NCBI GenBank assembly: GCA_019636535.1
Contig: JAHBXK010000016.1
Span: 1 to 64,000, forward strand
From: Phycisphaeraceae bacterium
Lineage (GTDB): Bacteria; Planctomycetota; Phycisphaerae; Phycisphaerales; UBA1924
DNA: 64,000 nucleotides
Reading direction: 5' to 3'
A program made the translations under genes and the position numbers. The notes under the pieces are model-generated. The model saw only the letters and a list, made by a program, of their open reading frames with translations, made no database searches and had not been told where the DNA came from. Below, piece by piece: positions 29,619-38,980 of this stretch. The stretch's first letter is position 1. The number at the start of each line of letters is the position of its first letter.

Positions 29619-30395
29619 TCAAGCCGCTTTCAGTTTCGAGCGCTGCACGGTGGGGATGAATGCCGCCATCTTGTCCAGGGTGACGCGCGGGTTGTCGCCG
29701 GCCTGAATCGAGAGGATGCCTTGGAGCATCATCTCGCGAGCCAAGATCTCTTCCTGAGAACGCAGTGCCAACTTGTCACCAACGGGACCGGCGAAGCAAT
29801 TCGCCATGATGGTTCCGTAGAGCGTCGCGATCACGGCGACGGCGAGCATGTGTCCCATCACTTCGATGCTCCCGCCGAGCGCGCTGAACATGCCGACCTG
29901 GCCGATCAACGTCGCCACCAGACCGAGCCCGGGGCCGTAGGTCTTGATGACGTCAAAGAACTTCTTGCCCGAGCGGTGACGGTCCTGCATCGCCATGATT
30001 TCCATGCGGAGCGTCGCTTCGATCGTGTCGGGGTCGGAGCCGTCCACGACCATTTTCAGGCCTGTGCGCAGGAAGGGATCCGTGATCTTCTGGATGTCAC
30101 CCTCGAGGGCGAGCACGCCGTCGCGACGCGCCTTCTCGCCCAACTGGTACATCATCTGAACCGTGTCGATGAGTTTGAGACCCCCGTTGAAGAGAAACCG
30201 CTTCATGTATCCCTTGACACAGACCAGTCTCTCCATCGGCAGCGACATGAAGAGCGCCGCGGCGGTGCCGCCGATCACCATGATCAGGCCCTTTTCGGAG
30301 AAGAGGGCTGCCAGGTTGCCGTGCGTGGCCATCCAGAAGACAACCGCCACGCAGATGAACATGATCACCGAGCCAATGAGGCTGCCCTTGTCCAT
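29619..30395 (-). CDS. motA: Flagellar stator protein MotA
   Basis: 258 residues from ATG at 30395; the frame runs upstream but the membrane protein starts here (MDKGSLIGSVIMFICVAV). Four membrane segments with a large cytoplasmic loop between the second and third (residues about 55-145, with charged stretches ARRDGVLALEGDIQ and MAMQDRHRSGKKFFDVI). Conserved prolines sit at the start of helix 3 (KTYGPGLGLVATLIG) and after helix 4 (NCFAGPVGDKL). With MotB it forms the proton-driven stator. No other flagellar genes lie in the window. Confidence 0.93.
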   Translation of the reverse strand: MDKGSLIGSVIMFICVAVVFWMATHGNLAALFSEKGLIMVIGGTAAALFMSLPMERLVCVKGYMKRFLFNGGLKLIDTVQMMYQLGEKARRDGVLALEGDIQKITDPFLRTGLKMVVDGSDPDTIEATLRMEIMAMQDRHRSGKKFFDVIKTYGPGLGLVATLIGQVGMFSALGGSIEVMGHMLAVAVIATLYGTIMANCFAGPVGDKLALRSQEEILAREMMLQGILSIQAGDNPRVTLDKMAAFIPTVQRSKLKAA

Positions 30396-30579
30396 CGCGA
30401 CACTCCGGCGGGTGGGACCAGCGCGCACTCGCACGCCGGACCGGTCCCGATCCGGACTCGGGATCGACGTTCTCCCGATCAGAGTGCAGCCGCAGAGACA
30501 CCGCCGGGACCGCGGGTGTGGAGGTGTGACGGGACCGAGGGTGTCTCCCCACATCTCGGGAGAAGGCGGCATTTGCCGC

Positions 30580-30993
30580 TCAAGCGGCGTCCTCTATGGT
30601 CGGGGAGGCCAAGTCCGCAACCCAGCGCGGGATCCGGAAGTCCTCTCGACCGATCCGCGCGCTGGCGTACCAGCGTCTGCGCCTGCCGATTCGAACTTCT
30701 TCCCAGGGCACGCTGAACACACCGGCACGCGCGAGCCTGCGGAGATAGGCGGTGGGATGCACGTGCAGGCACTGCTCGTCCGCGGTCAGGTGAACACTCC
30801 AGCCGAGGTTGTACATGCCGATCGAGATGCTCTGATATCGCCTGTGCACCGCCGTGCCCGACACCACCCGCGGCGGGAATTGCCGCTCGAGTGACTTCCA
30901 ATCTCCACGCAGTGATGTGAAGATCGCCCACACGATCACCGTGTCGACCACGACGAAGATCGGGATGATCCAGAGCAGCGAGGCGGCGTTCAC
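30580..30993 (-). CDS. Small membrane-anchored hypothetical protein
   Basis: 137 residues. One N-terminal membrane segment (LLWIIPIFVVVDTVIVWAIF) is followed by a soluble beta-rich domain (RYQSISIGMYNLGWSVHLTA, HLHVHPTAYLRRLA-type sequence, FSVPWEEVRI-GRRRRWYASAR, EDFRIPRWVADL). The pattern of a membrane anchor plus a PH-like beta domain occurs in small planctomycete membrane proteins. It lies 21 bases after the sugar-phosphate transferase and ahead of motA in the same direction. Function unknown. Confidence 0.75.
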   Translation of the reverse strand: MNAASLLWIIPIFVVVDTVIVWAIFTSLRGDWKSLERQFPPRVVSGTAVHRRYQSISIGMYNLGWSVHLTADEQCLHVHPTAYLRRLARAGVFSVPWEEVRIGRRRRWYASARIGREDFRIPRWVADLASPTIEDAA

Positions 30994-31014
30994 GCGGTTG
31001 TCCTTCCGATCGGA

Positions 31015-32565
31015 TCAATGCGCGTTTCGATGCAGGAACCCGCGGAAGACCGTGAGCCAGAGGATCTTCAGATCGAAGCCGAGCGACCAGTTCTTGATGT
31101 AGAACAGGTCGTACTGGAGTCGCTTACGCAACGACGATTGGCCGCGCAGACCGTTCACCTGAGCCCAGCCGGTGATGCCGGCCTTGACGTGCTGTCGCAG
31201 CATGTACCCTCGCCAGTCGTCGCGGAAGCGCTCGATCAATTCGGGCCTTTCGGGCCTCGGCCCGACGAGGCTCATGTCGCCGAGCAGCACGTTGAACAAC
31301 TGTGGGATCTCGTCCAGACTCGTCCGGCGGAGCCAGCGTCCGATCGGGGTGATGCGCGGGTCGTTCCGAAGCGTCCAGCCCGGAACGGTGTGAGCGGACT
31401 TCGTTGCGGCCTCTTCCGCACCTTCTCGTTCGGCCCGATCGCTGCCGGAGATCGCTTCGGCCAGTGCCTTGCGGGCCGCGCCGTCCGCTTCGTCCTCGAC
31501 GTGGTACATCGTTCGGAACTTGAAGATGTCGAATATCTGCCCGCCGAGGCTCACGCGACGCTGTCGGAAGACGACCGGTCCGGGGCCGCTGAGCCGAACG
31601 AGCACCGCGACGACGAGCATGACCGGCGAGAACAAGACGATGGCTGCCAATCCGCCGAGCAGGTCGAGCGCTCGCTTGGTCACACCGCCGAGTCCGCTGG
31701 TGGGATTCTCGCGGTAACTGAGGATCGGCATGCCGTCCAACTCGCTGACGGCCATGTTCTGAGGCAGGTACCGGGGGTTCAGATCGGGCACGAGGCGGAC
31801 GTCCACGGCGAACCGCTCAAGCTGTTCGAGCACCTCGGGAATGCGACCGGCGTGACTTCGAGGAAGCGCGACATACACGGCATCGGGCTTGAAGCGTTCG
31901 AGCACGGGCTCAAGGTCTTTCAAACCGCCCATGACCGGACGGCCCTGGCACTCGGTCAGACGGCTCTGGTCGAGGTGCGACACGAAGTATGAAACGCGGA
32001 TGCCCGTCCACGAATTGCGCTCGAACGTGCGTGCAACGATCTGGGCAACTCGACCGGTGCCGACGATGGCCACGTGCCGCAGGTTCCAGCCCCGACGCCT
32101 CAGCCAACGTAGTCCGACTCGAAACACCAGCCGCTCGGCGCTCAGCGCGAACGGGAGCAGCAACGTGAGCGCCCCCAATTGCAACCTGCCCGCGTCGAGC
32201 TGCAGGCCGAGCACCTGAGCGGAGCCGTAGGCCGCTTTGAAGATCGACGACTCGAACAGATAGAGCAGAGCCAGCACGCACGCCAGTGCCGTGAGCGAGG
32301 CCTTGAAGATCTGGATCACCTCATCGGCGATCGACCGATCACGCCTGGGCCTGTACAGCCCCATCCACCGCATCGCGAGCAGCGTCACGGGCACCGTGTA
32401 CAGGACCAGCGCCTCCTTGGGAGGATGCTCCCAACTCTCCGGCCACCACGTGCGCTCGATGAGCACTCTTCGAACCACCCATGCACCGAAACTCGCGCCG
32501 GTGATCACCGCGCCGTCCGCGGCGGCGAGCAACGCAACGAAGATTTGATGCTGCTGCTTGAGCAC
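31015..32565 (-). CDS. Undecaprenyl-phosphate sugar phosphotransferase (WcaJ/WbaP type)
   Basis: 516 residues. Four or five N-terminal membrane segments, a Rossmann-like central domain ([20 protein letters not shown] near residue 180), one more membrane helix ([20 protein letters not shown]) and the bacterial sugar transferase domain with [40 protein letters not shown] and [10 protein letters not shown]. It loads the first sugar phosphate onto undecaprenyl phosphate to start an exopolysaccharide or O-antigen repeat unit. A charged insert ([18 protein letters not shown] and following) splits the domain near residue 380; such inserts occur in other members. No other polysaccharide genes are adjacent. 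Confidence 0.92.
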   Translation of the reverse strand: MLKQQHQIFVALLAAADGAVITGASFGAWVVRRVLIERTWWPESWEHPPKEALVLYTVPVTLLAMRWMGLYRPRRDRSIADEVIQIFKASLTALACVLALLYLFESSIFKAAYGSAQVLGLQLDAGRLQLGALTLLLPFALSAERLVFRVGLRWLRRRGWNLRHVAIVGTGRVAQIVARTFERNSWTGIRVSYFVSHLDQSRLTECQGRPVMGGLKDLEPVLERFKPDAVYVALPRSHAGRIPEVLEQLERFAVDVRLVPDLNPRYLPQNMAVSELDGMPILSYRENPTSGLGGVTKRALDLLGGLAAIVLFSPVMLVVAVLVRLSGPGPVVFRQRRVSLGGQIFDIFKFRTMYHVEDEADGAARKALAEAISGSDRAEREGAEEAATKSAHTVPGWTLRNDPRITPIGRWLRRTSLDEIPQLFNVLLGDMSLVGPRPERPELIERFRDDWRGYMLRQHVKAGITGWAQVNGLRGQSSLRKRLQYDLFYIKNWSLGFDLKILWLTVFRGFLHRNAH

Positions 32566-32627
32566 GTGACTCGAACACTCCCGATGACGTGATCCGTATG
32601 AGTCTCGACGTCGGAGAAGAGACGCCC

Positions 32628-33071
32628 TTAGGCGTCCATCTCAGGATCCGCTTGCCGATTCTGCTTCAGGCGCTCAGCCATGGGACGAAAGAACGTGTCG
32701 TAGAGCATGTCGAAGTCGGTTTGGGGCACGTCGCCGTGTCTGCGAACGCCCTGTGAGTCAACGTCGTTCGTTCTGGCGGCGATGTTCTGCCAGGAATAGT
32801 GCGCGGCACCCGGGCTCGTCAAGCCCGAGCCTGCATCGCGTGTACGACGCAACTCTGCGTCGTAGGCCCGACGGGACTCGCTGCTCGTCAGCACCTCGTA
32901 CGCGTGCAGCACCGCGCGGAATCGCTCCGCAGCACCCGGGCGCGGATCGACGTCCGGATGAAGCCGCTTGGCCAGCGCCCTGTAGGCCTCGCGGATCTGA
33001 TCACCCCCAGCGCTCGGGTCGATTCCGAGCGTTTGGTAGAGCGTGGGGTTGTCGTGGGTACGCGTGTTCAT
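32628..33071 (-). CDS. J-domain (DnaJ-like) protein
   Basis: 147 residues. A J domain occupies residues 8-75: LYQTLGIDPSAGGDQIREAY, then LAKRLHPDVDP carrying the HPD motif, and FRAVLHAYEVLTSSESRRAY. The C-terminal 70 residues have no zinc-finger or substrate-binding domain (DMLYDTFFRPMAERLKQN). It should stimulate a DnaK-type Hsp70, with its own C-terminus as the recruiting part. No dnaK or grpE is nearby. Confidence 0.88.
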   Translation of the reverse strand: MNTRTHDNPTLYQTLGIDPSAGGDQIREAYRALAKRLHPDVDPRPGAAERFRAVLHAYEVLTSSESRRAYDAELRRTRDAGSGLTSPGAAHYSWQNIAARTNDVDSQGVRRHGDVPQTDFDMLYDTFFRPMAERLKQNRQADPEMDA

Positions 33072-33159
33072 CGGTGGGTGAACATCTTGGCAGGGCTGAA
33101 GTGCGTTGTGGCGAGACTACCGCCATTCCTACATCGGCCGTTGGCGTCCTACTCAGCCA

Positions 33160-34290
33160 TCACCCGCCAGTCCGCGAGGGCTCCGGCCGCTGGGGAGGAG
33201 GCTGGCCACCGCCGGCACCCCCCCCTGCGCCTGGGGCTTCGGGCGCTTCGTTGTTGACGTGCAGACATTCGACATCGAACACGAGCGTCGAGTTGGGCGG
33301 AATGACTGGGGGCCGACCGCGTACCCCGTACGCCAAGTCGGGCGGAATGATGAGCCGACGCCGCTCGCCCCGAGCGATGCCCTTCAGACCCTCGTTCCAA
33401 CCCGCGATCACTTGCCCCGGCAGTCGGACCGCGAAGAGCTCCCTGCCCGGTTGGCGTGAAGAATCAAACTGGCGTCCGTCGAGCAACCAACCCGTGTAAT
33501 GAACGACCACTTCGCCGCCCTCTTCCTGCGTGACCGAGCCATGTTCGGGCTTTGCCATGCGAAGGATTGTGAGACCGTTCTCGCGCACTTCGGCCGTGAT
33601 CGGGAGTTCCGCGCCGTCGGGTCGTCGCACAAACGTGGGCGCCCGCTCGCCGGTCAATCCCCAGACCTTCTTGCCCGTTGCGTCCACGCCTTCGTCCTCG
33701 AAGACGATCGCGGTTCTGGAAACACTGATCGAACTCGTTGCCTCGACGGCTCCATCACGATCGATCGGGTACGGGCATGGTGTTCTGCCCACGAACGAGT
33801 CGACCTCGGAAACCAACGGCACGTCGGTCACGATTCCGAGCGATGATGGATCGATGAGCGGCATGGACGCCGGGTTTGCCCACATGCCGACCAGTGGCGC
33901 ACCGACCGAACCCTCGAAGGAGTGCAAACGGAGCCGGATCCCGCCGCGGACGCGCATCAGACGCATGACGCCTTGTTGGAACGGCTCGGCGGCGTGATCG
34001 TCGCGGGCGATCTCAAAGTACAGTGCGTCGGGTGTGTCTCGAACGGGAGCCGGGGCTACATGCAGCCACATCGCTGGTCGGTCGGCAGCAGCCTCTGCTC
34101 TGTGCGAACCGATGAGCATGCGCTTGATCGCTTCGATCTCTGCGTCGTCGGACGCCAACACCGCCGCGATCGGCTTGTCCGCCCGGCCTGAAACCGCTGC
34201 ATCAAGGGGGGAGCGGTCCTGGGCTCGGACGATGGCTGTCGGGGAGGCAACGAGCAACGCGGACCACGCCAGCAAAGCAACGATTCTCAT
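33160..34290 (-). CDS. Exported FKBP-type peptidyl-prolyl isomerase
   Basis: 376 residues with a signal peptide (LLAWSALLVASPTAIVRAQ). Residues about 25-245 form a domain I do not recognise, with RVRGGIRLRLHSFEGS and FEDEGVDATGKKVWGLTG. An FKBP domain follows: VVVHYTGWLLDGRQFDSS, FAVRLPGQVIAGWNEGLKGI, RRLIIPPDLAYG and LVFDVECLHVNN. The C-terminus is Gly/Pro-rich (GAGGGAGGGQPPPQRPEPS). It is expected to catalyse prolyl isomerisation in the periplasm. The unassigned N-terminal domain is larger than that of usual FKBP precursors. Confidence 0.88.
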   Translation of the reverse strand: MRIVALLAWSALLVASPTAIVRAQDRSPLDAAVSGRADKPIAAVLASDDAEIEAIKRMLIGSHRAEAAADRPAMWLHVAPAPVRDTPDALYFEIARDDHAAEPFQQGVMRLMRVRGGIRLRLHSFEGSVGAPLVGMWANPASMPLIDPSSLGIVTDVPLVSEVDSFVGRTPCPYPIDRDGAVEATSSISVSRTAIVFEDEGVDATGKKVWGLTGERAPTFVRRPDGAELPITAEVRENGLTILRMAKPEHGSVTQEEGGEVVVHYTGWLLDGRQFDSSRQPGRELFAVRLPGQVIAGWNEGLKGIARGERRRLIIPPDLAYGVRGRPPVIPPNSTLVFDVECLHVNNEAPEAPGAGGGAGGGQPPPQRPEPSRTGG

Positions 34291-34343
34291 CGGCGGTTCC
34301 TCCTATCAGCGGACCTGGCGACTACTCACATGAGCGATGCTGC

Positions 34344-35327
34344 TCATGCGTACTCGGGGAACATCTTCTTGACAACCGCCACAAGGTCCTTGACGTGGCT
34401 GATTGACTCGTTCATGAACTTCTGTTCCGTCTCGTCCATCTTGAAGGTGATGATCCGCTCCACTCCTCCCGCGCCCAGCACGCAGGGCACACCGACGAAG
34501 TAGCCTTTGCCCTTCTGACCCGGCGCAACCCCGAACTCGTCTTCGCAGTACGCGGCGCTGGCGATCACGCGCTTTTTGTCGCGAACGATGGCCTCGACCA
34601 TCTCGACGGTGCCCGCGCTCGGGGCGTACCACGCACTCGTGCCCATCAACTTGACGACTTCGCCACCGCCCGCTTTGGCGCGTTCCACACAGGCGTTGAT
34701 CTTGTCGGCGGAGAGCAGGTCGGAAATCGGGATGCCGTTCACGCTGGTGCGTCTGGGCAGCGGCACCATGTCGTCGCCGTGGCCGCCCAGCAGGAGCCCC
34801 TGGATGTCCTCAGCGCTCACGCCCAGTTCCCAGGCGAGGAACGTCTTGTATCTCGCCACGTCGAGGGCGCCCGCCTGACCCATCACGCGGCTGGCCGGAA
34901 AGCCCGTCTCCTTCCAAGCCACATAGACCATGGCGTCGAGCGGGTTGCTGACCACGATCACGATCGAGTTGGGGGCGTATTTCTTGACGTTCATCGAGAC
35001 GTTCTTCACGATCCCGGTGTTGACCTGGATGAGATCGTCTCGGCTCATGCCCGGCCGGCGCGGCAGGCCCGCGGTGATCACGACGACGTCCGAGTCCTTG
35101 ATGTCCTCGTACTCGAACGTGCCGGTGACCCTAGCGTCGAAATTTTCGACCGGGCCGCAGCACGCCAAGTCGAGGGCCTTGCCTCGGGGCATGTGCAGTT
35201 CCGGCTTGTCCTTGTTGGGAATGTCGAGCAGCACGACGTCGCCCAGTTCCTTGAAGGCGATCTGGCGGGCGCACTCCCCACCGATGTTGCCGGCCCCAAT
35301 GACGCTGATCTTGGCACGCTTGAGCAT
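34344..35327 (-). CDS. mdh: Malate dehydrogenase
   Basis: 327 residues of the LDH-like malate dehydrogenase family. Nucleotide-binding GAGNIGGECARQIA at residues 11-24, the substrate loop GLPRRPGMSRDDL (Arg90-91), SNPLDAM at 127-133 and the catalytic His183 in GGHGDDMVPL. The arginine before RPGM favours malate over lactate. It oxidises malate to oxaloacetate with NAD+ in the citric acid cycle. The upstream neighbours do not form an obvious metabolic operon. Confidence 0.95.
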   Translation of the reverse strand: MLKRAKISVIGAGNIGGECARQIAFKELGDVVLLDIPNKDKPELHMPRGKALDLACCGPVENFDARVTGTFEYEDIKDSDVVVITAGLPRRPGMSRDDLIQVNTGIVKNVSMNVKKYAPNSIVIVVSNPLDAMVYVAWKETGFPASRVMGQAGALDVARYKTFLAWELGVSAEDIQGLLLGGHGDDMVPLPRRTSVNGIPISDLLSADKINACVERAKAGGGEVVKLMGTSAWYAPSAGTVEMVEAIVRDKKRVIASAAYCEDEFGVAPGQKGKGYFVGVPCVLGAGGVERIITFKMDETEQKFMNESISHVKDLVAVVKKMFPEYA

Positions 35328-35487
35328 TCGGACGGTCTCCTGAAGAAGTCGCTAACTGGACACCAACGAACTGGCCGAGAAGGCCACCGAATGCGCGAAC
35401 ATCCCCCCAACGCACTCGATCCCAACCTCGCGTGCGATCGTAGCGCACGGGCCAGATTCCGACACCACTCGGAACGGATAGCAGTGC

Positions 35488-36303
35488 TCAGTTTGTGGGA
35501 TCAGCAATCACGACTGAGACCTCCGATACCCGGTCAATCGAGCCGGGAGGCGGCGCCATGGGCACGGGCATCTCGCGGCCCTGCGAGACTGCAGGGACCA
35601 ACAGCGGCTGACCCGCCGCGAGTTCGCTTGTTTCGTGGACGACCAGGTCGCGAGCAACTCTGCCTGTTCCGAAATCAAACTGTCTGTAGACCTGTCTGAA
35701 ACACGGCTGCCGTGCAGCTTCGACGCGCTGGTTCTGTGCAAGGTACTTGCTCACCGTCGCCTGGATGCGTGGCGCCGGCTCACCACCATGCCGACCACGA
35801 GCGAACGCAACCGGGCTGCCGGTCATGAACACGATTCCGGGTGCGGGCACGAACAAGTCGCCATCAAAGTCCAGCGAGAGCAGCGCCGAGATGAGGTCCG
35901 ACGGATGGTCGAAGGAGTTTGCTGCTGAGTCTCGGGACTTCGGCGCGAGCCTCCACTCGGTCCCGCTCAACCATGTGACCGAGAGCGCTGCGCGGGCGTC
36001 GTCGATCATTGCTTCAACCTCACTCGGCAGCGCTTCGCCGCGCCAGAGCGCGTGACACTTTGCTGCGCTGTCACGGATGAGCATCTCCGCCTTGTCCTGC
36101 CCAACCGCTCGCTCGGCCTGATCGATTGCCCGATCGAGGTCGGCAAGTGCGTGCGTGACGGCTTGCAGCGTGATGAAGTGCGGGACGGCCGAGCGCCAAC
36201 GGTCTCCCTCGGCATTGGAGGGAAGAACGGTTGAGGCTTGCACGATCGTCGTCCAATGTGCGAGCAGAGAAGTCCACGTGATCGCTGTGGGTGTCGGCGT
36301 CAT
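35488..36303 (-). CDS. Hypothetical protein
   Basis: 271 residues from ATG at 36303; a GTG three bases earlier is in frame. The N-terminal half is helical (ALADLDRAIDQAERAVGQ), the C-terminal half mixed (DGDLFVPAPGIVFMTGSPVAF, FRQVYRQFDFGTGRVARDL). No signal peptide or membrane segment, no recognised family. It is divergent from the flavin-reductase gene, the two starts being 24 bases apart, so they share regulatory DNA. Confidence 0.7.
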   Translation of the reverse strand: MTPTPTAITWTSLLAHWTTIVQASTVLPSNAEGDRWRSAVPHFITLQAVTHALADLDRAIDQAERAVGQDKAEMLIRDSAAKCHALWRGEALPSEVEAMIDDARAALSVTWLSGTEWRLAPKSRDSAANSFDHPSDLISALLSLDFDGDLFVPAPGIVFMTGSPVAFARGRHGGEPAPRIQATVSKYLAQNQRVEAARQPCFRQVYRQFDFGTGRVARDLVVHETSELAAGQPLLVPAVSQGREMPVPMAPPPGSIDRVSEVSVVIADPTN

Positions 36304-36326
36304 CACGGCTGATCCTACTCTGGCGC

Positions 36327-37007
36327 ATGTACCTCGATCCGAGAACGCTCGACCAGGATGATCGCTACAAACTCCTCATCGGCGCCATCGTCCCGCGCCC
36401 GATCGCGTTCGTCAGCACCACGAGTGCCATCGGCGGCGACAACCTGGCTCCCTTCTCGTTCTTTGCAGGTGTTTCGAGCGAACCGATGTCCCTGGCATTT
36501 TGCCCGGCGAACAAGCCGGACGGCTCGATGAAGGACACCCTGCGGAATTGCCTGCCACCCGGCCATGCCGACCTTGGCGGGCTTCAGGGCGAACATCCGG
36601 GCCAGGGCGAGTTTGTGGTCAACATCGTGCCCGAGCGTCTGGCGCATCGCATGGCCGCTTGCGCGGAGGCACTGCCGTACGGCGAATCGGAGTTTGACCT
36701 GTGCGGGCTCACTCGCGAGAAGTCGGTGGCGGTGTCCCCGCCCCGTGTCGCGGAGTCGCCCGTGTCGTTCGAGTGCCGAACGCTGCACGTGCTGCGGCTC
36801 GCGCGCAACGTGCCCGGCGGAGGCAACGTCGTGATCGGGCACATCGTCGGCGTGCACATCCGTGACGGGTTGGTCAACGAGCGAATGCACATCGATCCGA
36901 CACTGCTTGACGCGATCGGCAGGATGGGTGGCCGGGGATACTGCCGGACGCGCGACCGGTTCGAGATGCCGATGGGTATCGAAGCGCTTAGGTCGGCGGG
37001 TCTTTAG
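36327..37007 (+). CDS. Flavin reductase-like (FMN-binding split barrel) protein
   Basis: 226 residues from ATG at 36327; the longer frame at 36291 overlaps the divergent gene. The flavin-reductase-like fold is visible in YKLLIGAIVPRPIAFVSTTS, NLAPFSFFAGVSSEPMSLAF and GEFVVNIVPERLAHRMAACA, then LPYGESEFDLCGL. It binds FMN; members act as flavin reductases or on aromatic substrates, and the sequence does not decide. A 20-odd-residue insert after KDTLRNCL (PPGHADLGGLQGEHPGQ) is unusual for the family. Its 3' end overlaps the convergent subtilase by 4 bases. Confidence 0.88.
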   Translation: MYLDPRTLDQDDRYKLLIGAIVPRPIAFVSTTSAIGGDNLAPFSFFAGVSSEPMSLAFCPANKPDGSMKDTLRNCLPPGHADLGGLQGEHPGQGEFVVNIVPERLAHRMAACAEALPYGESEFDLCGLTREKSVAVSPPRVAESPVSFECRTLHVLRLARNVPGGGNVVIGHIVGVHIRDGLVNERMHIDPTLLDAIGRMGGRGYCRTRDRFEMPMGIEALRSAGL

Positions 37008-38557
37008 CCCAGCCACACGGCCAAGAAGTCGAGGAGGTCCGACAGATCCCAAACGCCATCGTTGTTGTAGTCGACGGCCCCGATGAGCCAATATTCGAGG
37101 AACGCGAGCAAATCTTGAAGGTCCACAACGCCATCGAGATTGAAGTCCGGCGTTCCCCTGCGGCCGAACATGACGGCCTCGCGCACGGCCCGGATCGCGT
37201 CGATCCGACCCCACCCGTGCACCGGATCCCAGCCCGGAGCGCCAAGGTCCTTCGTCGTTGAAATCAGGACTTCTCGCACCTGCTCGGCGGTCAACGAGGG
37301 CCGGATCGATCGAACCAATGCTGCAACGCCGGCGACCATGGGAGCAGCCATCGACGTTCCGCTTTGCAGGCTGTAACCGTCCGGCACCGTGAAGGTGTCC
37401 GTCGTGGTCATGATGTTCACGCCCGGCGCACACAGGTCCATTTCGTTTCCAGCGGTCTGAAAGACGGCGGGCATGTCGAGATTGTCGGTGGCGCCAACCG
37501 CGATCACCGACGACCAGCGAGCGGGATAGCCGACCTCGGAGCCGGGCGAATTGCCGGTTGATGCCACCATCACAACATCGCGGGCCCGTGCGTACAGGAC
37601 CGCGTCACGAAAGAACGTGGATCCCTGCGAGAAACCGAGGCTCATGCTCGCGACCTTCGCGCCCCGATCGGCCGCGAAGATCAGGCCGTTTGCCGTGGAA
37701 GTTTCTGAGCCGAACGAACCGGAGAGCACCTTTACGGGAAGCAGCGAGCATCCGGGCGCGATCCCCGCGATTCCGATCCCGTTGTGCGCTCTGGCCAAGG
37801 CGATCCCGGCGCAGAACGTCCCGTGAGAGAGGTTCTGATTGTCATCCGTGTAGGCGTTGTTGTTGAAGAAGTTGTAACCGGGAAGCACGTTTCCCTGAAG
37901 GTCCGGGTGACTCTGGCTGACGCCGGTGTCGAGAACGGCGATGACAACCGCGGAGTGACCGCGGGTGAAGCACCACGTTTCCGCCACTCGCGAATCTGCG
38001 CCGGGAACACCCGCTACGCCCTGGACGCGCTGCCCGGAGTTCAAGGCCCACCACTGGCTGTGGATGAGTGGGTCGTTTGGAAGACAACCGCCGTGCAAGC
38101 CACCGATCGTGTCGTCCTCGACGATCTCAACCCCGGACGACGCGCGGAGCCGCCTGCGCACATCTTGGCGTGCCACGTCATCGGCGAAGCCATCGACGAT
38201 CACCCAGCGATCCAAGCCGAGTTCGATCGCGAGCGATGAATCGGCGGGCTGGTGCATCAGCGCCGACCGGACCGAGCAGTCCGGGTGTTCGGCGAGCACG
38301 CTCCGCAACTTCGCATGACCCATGCCACCGTCGGGCATGCTTTCGCTCATGCGAACAAGCAACGCAGGTGACGGACGCTGATCTGGAAAGTCGGACGACG
38401 GGGAAGACGCAGAGCCGTTGGAGTGCACCGCACGGAAGGGTTCGATCTCGTCGGTGATCGTCGCTCCGTCCACGGCCGCCGCGTAACCGACAGCCGCAGC
38501 GCTCACCGCAGCGATGGCCACGACTTGGTGGCGGAATCGAATGACGTTGCGACGCAC
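37004..38557 (-). CDS. Secreted subtilisin-like protease with dockerin-like tail
   Basis: 517 residues from GTG at 38557, chosen because GGCAGGAGAG lies just upstream and a signal peptide follows (HQVVAIAAVSAAAVGYAAAV). A propeptide runs to about residue 165. The S8 triad is Asp210 (VIAVLDTGVSQSHPDL), His245 (LSHGTFCAGIALA) and Ser402 (SGTSMAAPMVAGVAALV), with the oxyanion Asn336 in ASTGNS. The C-terminus has two Asp-rich helix-loop repeats, NLDGVVDLQDLLAFLEYW and NNDGVWDLSDLLDFLAVW, the dockerin-like module common in planctomycete secreted proteins. Expected to be calcium-binding and exported. Confidence 0.93.
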   Translation of the reverse strand: MRRNVIRFRHQVVAIAAVSAAAVGYAAAVDGATITDEIEPFRAVHSNGSASSPSSDFPDQRPSPALLVRMSESMPDGGMGHAKLRSVLAEHPDCSVRSALMHQPADSSLAIELGLDRWVIVDGFADDVARQDVRRRLRASSGVEIVEDDTIGGLHGGCLPNDPLIHSQWWALNSGQRVQGVAGVPGADSRVAETWCFTRGHSAVVIAVLDTGVSQSHPDLQGNVLPGYNFFNNNAYTDDNQNLSHGTFCAGIALARAHNGIGIAGIAPGCSLLPVKVLSGSFGSETSTANGLIFAADRGAKVASMSLGFSQGSTFFRDAVLYARARDVVMVASTGNSPGSEVGYPARWSSVIAVGATDNLDMPAVFQTAGNEMDLCAPGVNIMTTTDTFTVPDGYSLQSGTSMAAPMVAGVAALVRSIRPSLTAEQVREVLISTTKDLGAPGWDPVHGWGRIDAIRAVREAVMFGRRGTPDFNLDGVVDLQDLLAFLEYWLIGAVDYNNDGVWDLSDLLDFLAVWLG

Positions 38558-38980
38558 CGCTCTCTCCTGCCTGCTCGCGGCTACCACCCGGAGGATCACG
38601 CAAACCGTTTGCTTCGCTGATTATCAGACATGGGACCGGTCGATGCAAGCAGAATTCGAGAGGTTCTGCCGGACCTTGACCCGCGGGCCGAATCACGCTT
38701 GGAAATACCGAACGAATAACGAACTCATTTTACTAACTCCCGCCGCTCTCCAGATCGCCAAAAGAGAAACGACAGACGCGACATTCTCGGTCGCATTTCA
38801 AAAAACTCTTGACACCAACTGATTCGTGTGCGACTCTTTGGCCGTCCCATAGCCACTGCGATCGCAGAAGGTGTGTGGGTTTGGCGAGAGAGAGCAGCTC
38901 GGCGTTTGGCCTGAACGGGCTCACACGCCGGGCGTGAGATCGATCGAAGCCTCATCGAGAGGCGCTTGGAGGAGAGACGA
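38558..38980. other. Divergent intergenic region
   Basis: This region lies between the subtilase (minus) and the first of two exported paralogues (plus). It is lower in GC than its surroundings and has AT-rich runs near 38700-38810. A plus-strand promoter candidate is listed; no gene was seen. Confidence 0.5.
38809..38837 (+). promoter_or_regulatory. Candidate promoter of the exported paralogue pair
   Basis: A consensus -35 TTGACA (38809-38814) follows an A-rich run. The -10 at the right distance (38832-38837, GACTCT) is poor, so the assignment rests on the -35 element. Confidence 0.35.
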
